Below are positions 17,619 through 26,606 of a DNA stretch of 64,000 nt, one piece after another. The notes beneath the pieces were generated by a model. It had not been told where the DNA came from, did no database searches, and saw only the letters and a list, made by a program, of their open reading frames with translations. The position numbers and the translations under genes were made by a program. This DNA is from Dactylosporangium sp. AC04546. Lineage in GTDB: Bacteria > Actinomycetota > Actinomycetes > Mycobacteriales > Micromonosporaceae. The stretch lies in the NCBI RefSeq assembly GCF_022095675.1, contig NZ_JAHYSG010000014.1, positions 62,001 to 126,000 on the forward strand, in the 5' to 3' direction. Numbering within the stretch: position 1 is the stretch's first letter; every line of letters starts with the position of its first letter.

Positions 17619-18227
17619 TCAGTCGTGGGGCGGGCCCTGGGGCAGCGGGGCTTCGAGGTACCGCTGAATCGTCGGCCCGATCGTCAGCACCAGTTCGTCG
17701 GCGGGCATGGTGGCGATCGGTTCCAGTTTCAGGATGTACCGCGTCATCGCCAGGCCGATCATCTGCGAGGCGACGAGGGCGGCCCGGCGTGGGGCCTCGG
17801 CCGGGTCGAGCCGCAGCTGGGTCGTCGCGCGGCGCAGGATCTGGCTGACCAGGAACTCGCGCAGCATGCGGGCCGACCAGTCGTGCTGCATCGCGCTGCG
17901 GACGAGGGCGGCGGCGGCCGAGCCGGCGGGGGAGTCCCACACGCCGAGGAAGCCGCGGACGAGGCGCTCGCCGACGCCGTCGAGGCCCGGTTCGAAGATC
18001 TTCGGCAGGAGCTCGCCCGGGTCGATCGGCGCCTCCATCGCGGCCATGAACAGCTTGTCCTTCGCGCCGAAATAGTGGTGCACCAGCGCCGGGTCGACCC
18101 CGGCGCTGGTGGCGATCTGTCGGATGGACGCTCCGTCGTAGCCGCGTTCGGCGAACGCCGTGCGGGCGGCGGCCAGGATGGCCTCGCGCGTGTCCTGGTT
18201 GCCGGGGCGGCGTCCGGTGCGGGGCAT
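17619..18227 (-). CDS. TetR family regulator
   Basis: 202 residues. N-terminal HTH (about 12-58: REAILAAARTAFAERGYDGAS, IRQIATSAGVDPALVHHYFGAKDKLF), then an all-helical ligand domain resembling the actinobacterial TetR_C group. It is preceded by AAAGAGG at its ATG. It is the last gene of a three-gene minus-strand run: ATPase, permease, regulator. The likely role is repression of the ABC-2 exporter, perhaps responding to the exported drug. Confidence 0.9.
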   Translation of the reverse strand: MPRTGRRPGNQDTREAILAAARTAFAERGYDGASIRQIATSAGVDPALVHHYFGAKDKLFMAAMEAPIDPGELLPKIFEPGLDGVGERLVRGFLGVWDSPAGSAAAALVRSAMQHDWSARMLREFLVSQILRRATTQLRLDPAEAPRRAALVASQMIGLAMTRYILKLEPIATMPADELVLTIGPTIQRYLEAPLPQGPPHD

Positions 18228-18296
18228 GAGCCTCTTTCCAGCTTTGTGCGGTACGGCGGCTAACGCGGTGCGGTCGGCCTGCGGGTGTGGTCGGCC

Positions 18297-18365
18297 TACG
18301 CGGTCCGGCAGCCTGCGCGGTGCGGCGGCTTACGCGGTGCGGCGGCTTACGCGGTGCGGCGGCGG
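18297..18365. repeat. Imperfect 17-bp tandem repeats at the permease 3' end
   Basis: The motif TACGCGGTGCGGCGGCT recurs about three to four times, the last copies running into the permease stop codon. The repeats fill the 119-bp gap between the permease and the TetR gene. No hairpin of note is seen; the repeat probably arose by slippage. Confidence 0.5.
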
Positions 18366-19084
18366 AGCGTCGCCGCACCGAGCAAGAGTGCCACGGCCAC
18401 GCAGCCGATGATGATGCCGAGGTCGCGCCACATGATCCCGGTCGGTTCGGTGTTCTGGCCGAGCTCGGTGAGGGCCTGCACGGCGTACGACATCGGCAGG
18501 ACGTCACTGATCGCCTGCATCCAGCCGGCCATCTGATCGCGGGGCTGCAGCAGCCCGCACAGCAGGACCTGGGGCAGGACCACGGCCGGCATGAACTGCA
18601 CCGCCTGGAACTCACTGTTGGCGAACGCGCTCACCAGCAGGCCGAGGGCCATGCCGAGCACGGCGTTGCCGACCGCGAGCACGCCGACGAGCCAGGCCGG
18701 CCCGAGCGTGTCCAGGCCGAGCAGCCAGAACGCCAGCGCGGACACGACGGTCGCCTGGACGGCGGCGGCGACGGCGAACGCGATGCCGTACCCGAGCAGG
18801 ATGTCGACCTTGCCGATCGGCGTGGTGAGCAGCCGCTCCAGGGTGCCGCTGGTGCGCTCGCGGAGCATGGCCACGCTCGTCAGCAGGAACATGATCACGA
18901 GCGGGAACACGCCGAGCATGATGAGGCCGACGCGGTCGAACAGCATCGGGTTGTTGTCATAGAGGTACCGCAGCAGCGTCAGCAGCACCGTCGGTACGAC
19001 CAGGATCATCGCGATCGTCCGCCGGTCGTGGCGCAGCTGCCGGAGGATCCGGGCGGCGGTCGAGAACGTGAGCCGGAGCGACAT
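18347..19084 (-). CDS. ABC-2 type transporter permease
   Basis: 245 residues, six hydrophobic segments, with the ABC-2 pattern: a basic N-terminus (RILRQLRHDRRTIAMILVVPTVLL), then RERTSGTLERLLTTPIGKVDILLGYG, which is the conserved cytosolic loop of drug exporters of the DrrB/NodJ group. It starts 2 bp after the ATPase stop, so both are one unit. The TetR gene follows. Probable role: export of a drug or lipid-like compound with the neighbouring ATPase. Confidence 0.93.
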   Translation of the reverse strand: MSLRLTFSTAARILRQLRHDRRTIAMILVVPTVLLTLLRYLYDNNPMLFDRVGLIMLGVFPLVIMFLLTSVAMLRERTSGTLERLLTTPIGKVDILLGYGIAFAVAAAVQATVVSALAFWLLGLDTLGPAWLVGVLAVGNAVLGMALGLLVSAFANSEFQAVQFMPAVVLPQVLLCGLLQPRDQMAGWMQAISDVLPMSYAVQALTELGQNTEPTGIMWRDLGIIIGCVAVALLLGAATLRRRTA

Positions 19085-19086
19085 CG

Positions 19087-19836
19087 TCAGGCCACCCTTT
19101 CCTGCTCGGTCTCCTGCACGGTCTCCTGCTCCGTCGCTTGCACCAGGCGCAGGAACGCGTCTTCCAGGTCGTCGGTGCCGGCCCTCGCGCGTACCGCGGC
19201 CGGGGTGTCGTCGGCGATCAGCAGGCCCTCGCGGATGAGCAGCAGCCGGTCGCAGCGGCCGGCCTCGTCCATCACGTGGCTGGAGACCAGCAGCGTCGAG
19301 CCCCGCTTAGCGAGGTCGTGGAACCGCTGCCAGAGCTCGTTGCGCAGGACCGGGTCCTGCCCGACGGTGGGCTCGTCGAGGACGAGCAGCTGGGGCTTGC
19401 TGACGATCGCGCAGGCCAGCGAGGCCCGCGCGCGCTGGCCGCCGGAGAGCTGCCCGACGAGCTGGTCCTTGGCCTCGGAGAGCCCGACGTCGCTGACGGC
19501 CTCGTCCGCCGCGCTGGATCCCAGTCCGTACAGCGAGGCGAAGTACCGCGCGTTCTCGCGCACGGTGAGGTCGGCGTAGACGCTGGGCGCCTGCGTGAGG
19601 TAGCCGACCTTGTCGCGGAGGGGCGTCGTCCCGGCGGGATGGCCCAGGACGGTCACCGTGCCGCTGACGATCTTCTGCACGCCGACCACGGCGCGCATGA
19701 ACGTGGTCTTGCCGCTGCCACTCGGGCCGAGCAGGCCGGTGACGCTGCCGCTGGGGACGCTGCAGGTGAAGTCGTGCAGCACCCGCCGCTTGCCGCGTGC
19801 GATCACGAGGTGTTCGACCTCGATCGCATTGCTCAT
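19087..19836 (-). CDS. ABC-2 exporter ATPase (DrrA-like)
   Basis: 249 residues with Walker A GPSGSGKTT, signature LSGGQRARASLA, Walker B LLVLDEPTVGQDP and the H-loop SSHVMDEAGRC; the acidic, Gln/Glu-rich C-terminus (ATEQETVQETEQE) is unusual and comes from a short codon repeat. The ATG (ending 19836) is preceded by GAAGAAGG. It forms an exporter with the downstream permease. Family relatives give resistance to anthracyclines or other drugs, but the substrate here cannot be told. Confidence 0.94.
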   Translation of the reverse strand: MSNAIEVEHLVIARGKRRVLHDFTCSVPSGSVTGLLGPSGSGKTTFMRAVVGVQKIVSGTVTVLGHPAGTTPLRDKVGYLTQAPSVYADLTVRENARYFASLYGLGSSAADEAVSDVGLSEAKDQLVGQLSGGQRARASLACAIVSKPQLLVLDEPTVGQDPVLRNELWQRFHDLAKRGSTLLVSSHVMDEAGRCDRLLLIREGLLIADDTPAAVRARAGTDDLEDAFLRLVQATEQETVQETEQERVA

Positions 19837-20044
19837 GGCTGGTCGCCTTCTTCCGGGGTCTCTGGTGGGTCTGCGAGCTGTGCGGGCTGCGCTTTGCGGT
19901 GCGGGTCGTGCCGGGCGGTCATGCTGGGGGCGCAGGTTGCGCGGCCGTGCTCTCGGCGGGTTCCGGTTGCGGGTGCGGAACTCAACGCTTGATGAACTCA
20001 ACGGTAGATGAAATCTTGAAGCGGCGTCAATGCGCAAAAAGCAC
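19837..20044. other. Upstream region of the ABC-2 exporter
   Basis: No gene is seen. It holds the promoter of the minus-strand exporter and, at 19978-19987 and 19994-20003, a direct repeat GAACTCAACG (16-bp pitch) overlapping TTGA-N5-TCAA inverted half-sites. The TetR regulator of this unit could bind there. AT content rises between 19980 and 20040, as expected of a promoter; TTGACG on the minus strand (complement of 20025-20030) is a possible -35 box. Confidence 0.4.
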
Positions 20045-20073
20045 AGGGGGCGGACCGATCCGGTCCGCCCCCT
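20045..20073 (-). terminator. Intrinsic terminator of the acidic-protein gene
   Basis: AGGGGGCGGACC (20045-20056) and GGTCCGCCCCCT (20062-20073) are perfect 12-bp complements with a 5-nt loop. On the minus strand the hairpin is followed within a few bases by TTTTT (complement of 20036-20040), the only clear hairpin-plus-T-run terminator I see in the window. It lies about 60 bp downstream of the stop of the minus-strand acidic protein gene. Confidence 0.85.
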
Positions 20074-20135
20074 GCTGGTTACCGCTCAGGACTGGTTGTT
20101 GCTGTTCAGGAGTGGTTGTCGCTGCTCAGGGATGC

Positions 20136-22604
20136 TTACAGCGCGAGGACCCGCTCCAGGAAGTCCTTGTACTGCCGAAGCGCCACACGCAGCGACTCGG
20201 TGTCCGGGTGCTTCGACGTCTTCCGCGGGTCGAGCGCGTGCTGCTGCTCCTGCAACTTCTCCGCCAGCGTCTCGATAGCGTCACTGACGATCGCGGACGC
20301 CTTGGCGACAGCCTTCACCGGGTCGTCGACGAACTTCGACTCAGCCTTGCCAAGCCGCGACCGGAACTTGTCGGCCCGCTTCTGCTTCCACAGCACGATC
20401 CGCTGCTCGACCACGTCTCCGGGCCGCAACGGCGCCGCAGCCGCAGCGGCCGCCAGCTCGGTCTCCTCGTCGTCGTCCTCTTCGTCTTCTTCGTCGTCGT
20501 CTTCGGCCTCGGCGACGGGCTCGTCGTCGTCCTCTTCTTCCTCGTCCTCGTCGGCCTCAGCGGCAGGCTCGTCGTCGTCGCCTTCGTCTTCTTCGTCGTC
20601 CTCTTCTTCCTCGTCCTCGTCCGCCTCAGCGGCCGGCTCCTCGGCAGCGTCCTCGTCGTCGTCCGCGTCCGCCACGGCGGCGGGCTCGTCGGCCTCGTCC
20701 TCGTCCTCGGCGTCGTCGGCTTCCGCGGCGGGCTCGTCGGTCTCGTCCTCGTCGCCCTCGTCGTCTGCCTCAGCGGCGGGCTCGTCGGCCTCGTCGGAGT
20801 CCTCGTCCGACGCCTCCTCGTCGCTGTCGGCTTCGTCGGTCAGCTCCTCGACGTTGGCAACGAGGTTGACCTCCTCGGCCAGCTCCTCAGCCTCGGGCTC
20901 GTCGGTCTCGTCCTCGGCAGCGACGTCCGCCGCCTCGGCAGCGGGCTCGTCGGCCGCATCCTCGTCGGACGCTTCCTCAGCCTCGGCGGCCGGCTCGTCG
21001 CCCTCGACCTCGGCAGCAACTTCCTCGACCTCGGTCGCGCCCTCGTCCTCAGCGTCCTCGGCCTCCGCGGCGGCCTCCTCCGCGGCGGCTTCCTCAACTT
21101 CGGCGGCAGCCTCCTCGACTGCTTCCTCCGCCTCGGCTTCGGCGGCGGGCTCCTCGGTGGCCTCCTCGGCCTCAGCCTCGGCGGCCGGCTCCTCGTCGCC
21201 CTCGGCGGCCGCCTCCTCAGCAACGGCCTCCTCAGCAACGGCCTCCTCGACGGCGGCCTCCTCGGCCTCGGCCTCTGCGGCGGGCTCGTCGGCCGAGCCC
21301 TCCTCCGCGGCGGCTTCCTCGACCGCGACCGCCTCAGCCTCGCCGGCCTCCTCGGCCTCGGGCTCCGCGGCGGCCTCCTCCTCGACCTCGGCGACCGGCT
21401 CGTCGGCGGCAGCCTCCTCGGCAGCGTCCTCGGCCTCGGCAGCGGGCTCACCCTCGGCGGCGTCGTCTGCCTCGGCGTCGGTCTCCTCGGCCGCGGCGGC
21501 CTCGGGCTCGGCGTCCTCCGTGGCGGGCTCCGTCTCGCCGGCCTCCGCGGCCGCCTCCTCCACGACAGCCTCGGCCTCCGCGTCGGCGTCTTCTGCAGCG
21601 TCGCCGGTCTCCGCGGCCGCCTCTTCCGCGACAGCCTCGGTCTCCGCGGCGGCGTCCCCGGCGTCGTCGGCCTCGGCGGCGGCCTCCTCGGCGGCAGCTT
21701 CCTCAGCCTCGGCCTCAGCGACCGGCTCGGCGTCGGCCTCAGCCTCGGTGTCGGTCTCGGTGGCGACCGGCTCGGCCTCCGTGGCCTCGGCGGCGGCCTC
21801 CTCGGCCGCGGCGGGTTCGGCGTCGTCGTCCCCAGCGGTCGCGTCCTCGGCGACCGGCTCCGTCTCGGCAGCGGCTTCCTCGGCCTCGGCTTCGTCGGCG
21901 GCGGCCTCGTCAGCCACGGCCTCCTCGGCGGCGCCGGCCTCAGCCTCAGGCGCGTCGTCCGCAGCGGCCTCCTCGGCCTCCACGGTCTCAGCGTCCGCAG
22001 CCTCGACAGCTTCGGCCTCGACAGCCTCAGCCTCCGCAGCCTCAGCCTCAGCCTCGACCTCGACGGCCTCAGCTTCGACGGCCTCAGCTTCGACGGCCTC
22101 AGCTTCGACGGCCTCAGCTTCGACGGCCTCAGCTTCGACGGCCTCAGCTTCGACGGCCTCAGCTTCGACGGCCTCAGCTTCGACGGCCTCAGCTTCGGGG
22201 GCGTCGTCGGTCTCGGCGGCCTCGGCCGTGGTGGCCTCGGCCTCCGCGGTCTCGTCCGTGGCCGTCTCGGCCGCCGGTTCGGGCTCGGGGGCGTCCGCGA
22301 CCGCAGCGCCGGCCTCGGAGTCAGCGTCGGCCGGGGCCTCGCCGACGATGGTGGAGATGTCGTCCGGGACCGCCACCGAGATCGCGTCGGTGTCGGCCAG
22401 GTGCTCCTCGGCCGCGGCGGGCTCCGCGGGCTCGGCCGCGGTCTCCGGCTCGGCGGCCGGCTCGGTCGTCGCCGCCGCCGGCGGCGGGGAGTCGACCGGC
22501 TGGCGCTGCTCCGGCACGACGACCTCGGCCGGGGTGCTCTCCGGGGCGGTCGCCTCCGGGGAGCCGCCGGACTGGTTGTTGGGCGGGGTGAAGTTGGGAT
22601 GCAT
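20136..22604 (-). CDS. 822-residue Glu/Ala-rich protein with conserved C-terminus
   Basis: Starts at the ATG ending at 22604, preceded by GGAGGA. Residues about 1-130 are Pro/Ala/Glu-rich; about 130-710 are a very acidic low-complexity tract dominated by EA, EEAAAE, DEPAAEA and DEDE, including nine EAEAV units. It must be intrinsically disordered. The last 105 residues are different: basic, helical, with KFVDDPVKAVAKASAIVSDA and DTESLRVALRQYKDFLERVL. This resembles a C-terminal motif shared by many uncharacterised actinobacterial proteins (from memory). No signal peptide or membrane segment. Function unknown. Confidence 0.85.
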   Translation of the reverse strand: MHPNFTPPNNQSGGSPEATAPESTPAEVVVPEQRQPVDSPPPAAATTEPAAEPETAAEPAEPAAAEEHLADTDAISVAVPDDISTIVGEAPADADSEAGAAVADAPEPEPAAETATDETAEAEATTAEAAETDDAPEAEAVEAEAVEAEAVEAEAVEAEAVEAEAVEAEAVEAEAVEAEAVEVEAEAEAAEAEAVEAEAVEAADAETVEAEEAAADDAPEAEAGAAEEAVADEAAADEAEAEEAAAETEPVAEDATAGDDDAEPAAAEEAAAEATEAEPVATETDTEAEADAEPVAEAEAEEAAAEEAAAEADDAGDAAAETEAVAEEAAAETGDAAEDADAEAEAVVEEAAAEAGETEPATEDAEPEAAAAEETDAEADDAAEGEPAAEAEDAAEEAAADEPVAEVEEEAAAEPEAEEAGEAEAVAVEEAAAEEGSADEPAAEAEAEEAAVEEAVAEEAVAEEAAAEGDEEPAAEAEAEEATEEPAAEAEAEEAVEEAAAEVEEAAAEEAAAEAEDAEDEGATEVEEVAAEVEGDEPAAEAEEASDEDAADEPAAEAADVAAEDETDEPEAEELAEEVNLVANVEELTDEADSDEEASDEDSDEADEPAAEADDEGDEDETDEPAAEADDAEDEDEADEPAAVADADDDEDAAEEPAAEADEDEEEEDDEEDEGDDDEPAAEADEDEEEEDDDEPVAEAEDDDEEDEEDDDEETELAAAAAAAPLRPGDVVEQRIVLWKQKRADKFRSRLGKAESKFVDDPVKAVAKASAIVSDAIETLAEKLQEQQHALDPRKTSKHPDTESLRVALRQYKDFLERVLAL
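22066..22200. repeat. Nine tandem 15-bp units inside the acidic protein
   Basis: GCCTCAGCTTCGACG is repeated eight times perfectly from 22066 and once with a changed end (finishing at 22200). On the minus strand each unit encodes VEAEA. Exact identity at the DNA level indicates recent slippage or expansion, so copy number probably varies between strains. Confidence 0.92.
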
Positions 22605-22900
22605 CGGGGTGGGTCCTCCGTCCGCTCGATCTGAGCGGGGCTGCCACCCGCTCAGACTGCTGGTTCGCTCAGCGCTGGGGTCGCGGACGCCGGGAGGCCG
22701 AACGGCGCCCGGTCCGACGCCGCGACACCGACGGCAAGCGGGACCCCGGGGCGTTGCGGGCGTAGGGTCAGCCGACGGCAGGCGGGGAAGGGTGGGCGAC
22801 CGCAGATCTTCCGTGCGGCGCACCACGAAGGTACTCCCTCAACACCACCAGCCATAGACCCCAAACCGGCGAGTCTGCGCGGTGCGGGAGAATTGCCGCT
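22605..22900. other. Divergent region between acidic-protein gene and hisI
   Basis: No gene is recognised in these 296 bp. The left end carries the ribosome site of the acidic-protein gene. The right end carries GAGAAT 7 bp before the hisI GTG, a -10-like hexamer of the leaderless type. The middle is GC-rich without clear repeats or a riboswitch-like fold that I can identify. Confidence 0.4.
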
Positions 22901-23248
22901 GTGTCGTCGAACCTTGATCCAGAAGTCGCCAACCGTTTACGCCGGAACGAGGCCGGACTGGTGGCCGCGATCGTCCAGGAGCACGGCACCGGGAAGGTGC
23001 TGATGCTCGGGTGGATGGACGACGAGGCGCTGCACCGGACCCTGACGACGGGCCGGGCCACGTACTGGTCGCGCAGCCGCGGCGAGTACTGGGTCAAGGG
23101 CGAGACGTCGGGTCACGCGCAGCACGTCAGGGCGGTCGCGGTCGACTGCGACGGCGACGCCCTCCTGGTGACGGTCGAGCAGGTCGGCGCGGCCTGCCAC
23201 ACCGGCAACCACACCTGCTTCTACACCCCGCTGGAGGTGACCCCATGA
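22901..23248 (+). CDS. hisI: Phosphoribosyl-AMP cyclohydrolase
   Basis: Opens the adenine ring of phosphoribosyl-AMP (third histidine step; zinc and magnesium dependent). 115 residues, monofunctional, with no HisE domain fused. Motifs: [31 protein letters not shown], the metal-binding DCDGDALLV and the cysteine/histidine end [13 protein letters not shown]. Start GTG 22901. It overlaps trpE by 4 bp and so is expressed with it, separated from the main his operon by 17 kb. Confidence 0.96.
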   Translation: MSSNLDPEVANRLRRNEAGLVAAIVQEHGTGKVLMLGWMDDEALHRTLTTGRATYWSRSRGEYWVKGETSGHAQHVRAVAVDCDGDALLVTVEQVGAACHTGNHTCFYTPLEVTP

Positions 23249-24780
23249 CCACGGGTGCCGTCGCCCCCGACGAGGCGACCTTCCGCGAGCTGGCCCGCAC
23301 CCGCCGGGTCGTCCCCGTGACCCGCCGGCTGCTCGCCGACGGCGAGACGCCCGTCGGCGTGTACCGCAAACTGGCCGGCGGCCCCGGCACGTTCCTGCTC
23401 GAGTCCGCCGAGCAGGGCGCCGGCGCGGCCGGGGCGGTCTGGTCGCGATACAGCTTCGTGGGGGTCCGCAGCCTCGCGACCCTCGTCGAGCGGGACGGCC
23501 GCGCCCACTGGCTCGGCGCCCCGCCGGCCGGGCTGCCCGCCGACGGCACCCCGACCGACGTGCTCGCGGCCACCGTTGCCGCGCTGACCGCCGACGACAG
23601 CGACCTGCGCGACCTCGACCTGCCCCCGCTGTCGGGCGGCCTGGTCGGCTTCCTGTCATACGACGCCGTGCGGCGCTTCGAGCAGCTGCCCGAGCTGGCC
23701 GCCGACGACCTGCGCCACCCCGAGCTCGGCATGATGCTCGCGACCGACCTCGTCGCCCTCGACCACTTCGAGGGCGCGGCCCTGCTCATCGCCAACGCGG
23801 TGCTGCCGGCCGCCGGGGCCGACGACGCCGCCGTGGCCGCCGCATACCACCAGGCCATCGGCCGGCTCGACGCGATGACCACGGCACTGTCCCGGCCCAC
23901 CCCGCCGCTCGTGTCCACTGTGGACACTGTGCCGCTCGGCGAGGTGGTCAGCCGGACCCCGCCGGGGGAGTACCCGAAGGCGGTCGAGGCCGCCAAGGAG
24001 GCCATCCGGGCCGGCGAGTGCTTCCAGATCGTCGTCGCCCAGCGCTTCGAGCGGCCCACCGACGCCGACCCCCTCGACGTGTACCGCGTGCTGCGCACCA
24101 CCAACCCCAGCCCCTACATGTACCTGCTGCGCTTCGACGGCTTCGACGTCGTCGGCTCGTCGCCGGAGGTCCACGTCAAGGTCGACGGCCGCCGGGCCCT
24201 GCTGCACCCGATCGCCGGCACCCGCTGGCGCGGCGCCACCCCCGAGGAGGACGCCGCCCTCGCCGCCGACCTGCTCGCCGACCCGAAGGAACGCTCCGAG
24301 CACGTCATGCTTGTCGACCTGGCCCGCAACGACCTCGGCCGGGTCTGCAAACCCGGCACCGTCGAGGTGCCCGAGTTCATGACCGTCGAGCGGTACAGCC
24401 ACGTCATGCACATCGTGTCGACCGTCGTCGGCGAGCTGCACGACGACCGCACCGCTTTCGACACGCTCGCCGCCACCTTCCCGGCCGGCACCCTGTCGGG
24501 GGCGCCGAAGGTGCGCGCGATGGAGATCATCGAGGAGCTGGAGCCGACCCGGCGGGGCCTGTACGGCGGGGTCGTCGGATACTTCGGCTTCGGCGGCGAC
24601 ATGGACACCGCCATCGCCATCCGCACCGCCCTGATCCGCGACCGTGTGGCATACGTGCAGGCGGGCGCCGGGATCGTCGCCGACTCCGACCCGGCCGCCG
24701 AGGAGACCGAGACCCGCAACAAGGCCGCGGCCGTGCTCGCCGCGATCGCGACCGCCGAGACGCTGAGGCCGGCCCGATGA
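23245..24780 (+). CDS. trpE: Anthranilate synthase component I
   Basis: Chorismate-utilising enzyme giving anthranilate with glutamine-derived ammonia. 511 residues. The N-terminal LLESAEQG region, which in this family binds feedback tryptophan, is present, as are the catalytic blocks [38 protein letters not shown] and [14 protein letters not shown]. The glutaminase partner TrpG is not encoded here. ATG 23245 overlaps the hisI stop and its own TGA overlaps the trpM start. Confidence 0.95.
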   Translation: MTTGAVAPDEATFRELARTRRVVPVTRRLLADGETPVGVYRKLAGGPGTFLLESAEQGAGAAGAVWSRYSFVGVRSLATLVERDGRAHWLGAPPAGLPADGTPTDVLAATVAALTADDSDLRDLDLPPLSGGLVGFLSYDAVRRFEQLPELAADDLRHPELGMMLATDLVALDHFEGAALLIANAVLPAAGADDAAVAAAYHQAIGRLDAMTTALSRPTPPLVSTVDTVPLGEVVSRTPPGEYPKAVEAAKEAIRAGECFQIVVAQRFERPTDADPLDVYRVLRTTNPSPYMYLLRFDGFDVVGSSPEVHVKVDGRRALLHPIAGTRWRGATPEEDAALAADLLADPKERSEHVMLVDLARNDLGRVCKPGTVEVPEFMTVERYSHVMHIVSTVVGELHDDRTAFDTLAATFPAGTLSGAPKVRAMEIIEELEPTRRGLYGGVVGYFGFGGDMDTAIAIRTALIRDRVAYVQAGAGIVADSDPAAEETETRNKAAAVLAAIATAETLRPAR

Positions 24781-25322
24781 GGCTCGACGGCCGGCGCGGC
24801 CTGACCGTCACCACGCTGGCCTGCGCGGCCGGCGCGGCGATCGTGCTGCTCGCCGCGACCCGTGGCTGGCAGGAGATCGTCACCGAGCGCGTCGCCCCGC
24901 TGCCTCCGGAGACGGTCCGGCGCACCGGCACCGACCTGGCACCCTGGCTGCCGGCCCTGGGCGCGGTCGCCCTGGCCGGGGCCGGCGCCCTGCTGGCCAC
25001 CCGCGGCGCCGCCCGCCTCGTCGTCGGGGGGCTGCTCACCGTGGCCGGCGCCGGCAGCGTCGTCGCCGCGCTGCTCACCCTGGGCGACGGCGTCACCGTG
25101 GCCTGGCCGCTGCTGGCGGCGCTCGGCGGGCTGGTCGTCACCGCCGCCGGGGTCGTCACCGTCCGCTTCGGCCGGACCTGGCCGGCCATGGGCGCCCGCT
25201 ACGAGCGGCCGAAAGGGCCCACCGCCCCTGGCGGCGAGCCCCGCCGCCCGGCCTCCCAGGCCGAGCTCTGGGACGCTCTCGACCGGGGTGAAGACCCCAC
25301 GACCCGCGACGGCGGCGCGTAG
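24777..25322 (+). CDS. trpM: Trp-operon-associated membrane protein
   Basis: 181 residues of the actinobacterial family found next to trp genes (TIGR02234). Membrane segments: TLACAAGAAIVLLAATRGW, WLPALGAVALAGAGALLAT, LVVGGLLTVAGAGSVVAAL and LAALGGLVVTAAGVVTV. A cytosolic tail with PASQAELWDALDRGEDPT, which is typical, follows. ATG 24777 overlaps the trpE stop. The symbol trpM is used in streptomycetes for a differently sized peptide, so treat it as a label of convenience. Biochemical role unknown. Confidence 0.85.
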   Translation: MRLDGRRGLTVTTLACAAGAAIVLLAATRGWQEIVTERVAPLPPETVRRTGTDLAPWLPALGAVALAGAGALLATRGAARLVVGGLLTVAGAGSVVAALLTLGDGVTVAWPLLAALGGLVVTAAGVVTVRFGRTWPAMGARYERPKGPTAPGGEPRRPASQAELWDALDRGEDPTTRDGGA

Positions 25323-25331
25323 GGTCTGCCC

Positions 25332-26606
25332 ATGGCGAGCAGCAAGGAAGTCCTGGAGATCGCCGGGCGTGAGGTGACGGTCACCAACCCCGACAAGGTC
25401 TACTTCCCGAAGTCCGGCCGCACCAAGCTCGACCTTGTCCGCTACTACCTGGCCGTCGCCGACGGTGCCCTGCGCGGCGCGGGCGGGCGGCCGATGGCGC
25501 TCAAGCGCTACGTCAACGGCATCGACGGCGAGGCGTTCTTCCAGAAACGCGCACCCGAGAAGCGGCCCGAGTGGATCGAGACGGCCACCCTGCGCTACCC
25601 GTCGGGCCGCACCGCCGAGGAGATCGTGCTGCGCGACGCCGCCCAGCTCGCCTGGGTCGTCAACCTCGGCTGCCTTGAGCTGCACACCCACTCGGTGCTC
25701 GCCGAGGACGTCGAGCACCCCGACGAGCTGCGCATCGACCTCGACCCGGTGCCCGGCGTGCCGTGGGGCCAGGTCGTCGACGTGGCCCTGGTCGCCCGCG
25801 AGGTGCTGGAGGAGCACGGCCTGGCCGCCTGGCCCAAGACGTCGGGCTCCCGCGGCTTCCACGTCTACGCCCGCATCGAACCCCGCTGGACCTTCGCCGA
25901 GGTGCGCCGCGCCGCCGAGGGCTTCGCCCGGGAGGTCGCCCAGCGCGTGCCCGACCTGGCCACCGGCGCCTGGTGGAAGGAGGAGCGCCACGGCGTCTTC
26001 CTCGACTACAACCAGAACGCCAAGGACCACACCACCGCCTCCGGCTACTCGGTGCGACCGTCCGACGACGCTCGCGTCTCCACCCCGCTGGCCTGGGACG
26101 AGGTCCCCGACTGCGACCCCGCCGCCTACACCTTGGAGACCGTCCCCGGCCGGCCCGACACCTGGGCCGGCATCGAGGACGCCCGCGGCTCCCTCGAACC
26201 GCTGCTCGAGCTCGCCGCCACCTTCAAGAAGAAGGCCCCGGCGAAGAAGGGCACCGGCCGCCGCCAGCCCGCCATGCCGCTCATCGAGATCACCCGCACC
26301 GCCACCAAAGAGGAGGCGATGGCCGACCTGGAGGCGTGGAAGGCCCGCCACCCCGGCGTGTGGCCGCTGCTGGAGGACGCCGACGTGCTCGTCGACTCGA
26401 TGCGGGGGATCAACTCCGTGTGGTATCGCATCCGGCTCAACCTCCGCCACGTCCCCGAGGCCGACCGCCCCGCCCAGGAGCCCCTCGCCCACGACTTCGA
26501 CCCCTTCGCGAAGTGGAAGGAGATGCAGGCGCGCGGCGAGACCCCGGAGCGCTGGCGCCGCCCGGCGAAAGAGGCGCAGGAGGCGCCGGAAGACGCTCAT
26601 GACTGA
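25332..26606 (+). CDS. LigD-type primase-polymerase (PolD-like)
   Basis: 424-residue archaeo-eukaryotic primase of the LigD polymerase family, used in non-homologous end joining and base-excision gap filling in mycobacteria (PolD1/PolD2). The catalytic [12 protein letters not shown] (two Asp), the nucleotide-binding [10 protein letters not shown] and [21 protein letters not shown] are intact. No ligase or nuclease domain is fused; the basic C-terminus ([12 protein letters not shown] onward) ends with [16 protein letters not shown] lies 6 bp before ATG 25332 (leaderless pattern), so it is probably transcribed separately from trpE. Confidence 0.9.
   Translation: MASSKEVLEIAGREVTVTNPDKVYFPKSGRTKLDLVRYYLAVADGALRGAGGRPMALKRYVNGIDGEAFFQKRAPEKRPEWIETATLRYPSGRTAEEIVLRDAAQLAWVVNLGCLELHTHSVLAEDVEHPDELRIDLDPVPGVPWGQVVDVALVAREVLEEHGLAAWPKTSGSRGFHVYARIEPRWTFAEVRRAAEGFAREVAQRVPDLATGAWWKEERHGVFLDYNQNAKDHTTASGYSVRPSDDARVSTPLAWDEVPDCDPAAYTLETVPGRPDTWAGIEDARGSLEPLLELAATFKKKAPAKKGTGRRQPAMPLIEITRTATKEEAMADLEAWKARHPGVWPLLEDADVLVDSMRGINSVWYRIRLNLRHVPEADRPAQEPLAHDFDPFAKWKEMQARGETPERWRRPAKEAQEAPEDAHD

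Noticed and set aside
20116..22857. Long plus-strand reading frames (Ser/Ala-rich and Leu/Gly-rich) opposite the acidic protein
   Set aside because: They mirror the low-complexity GCC/GAG codons of the minus-strand gene; only the minus strand has a ribosome site, a conserved C-terminal domain and a T-run terminator.
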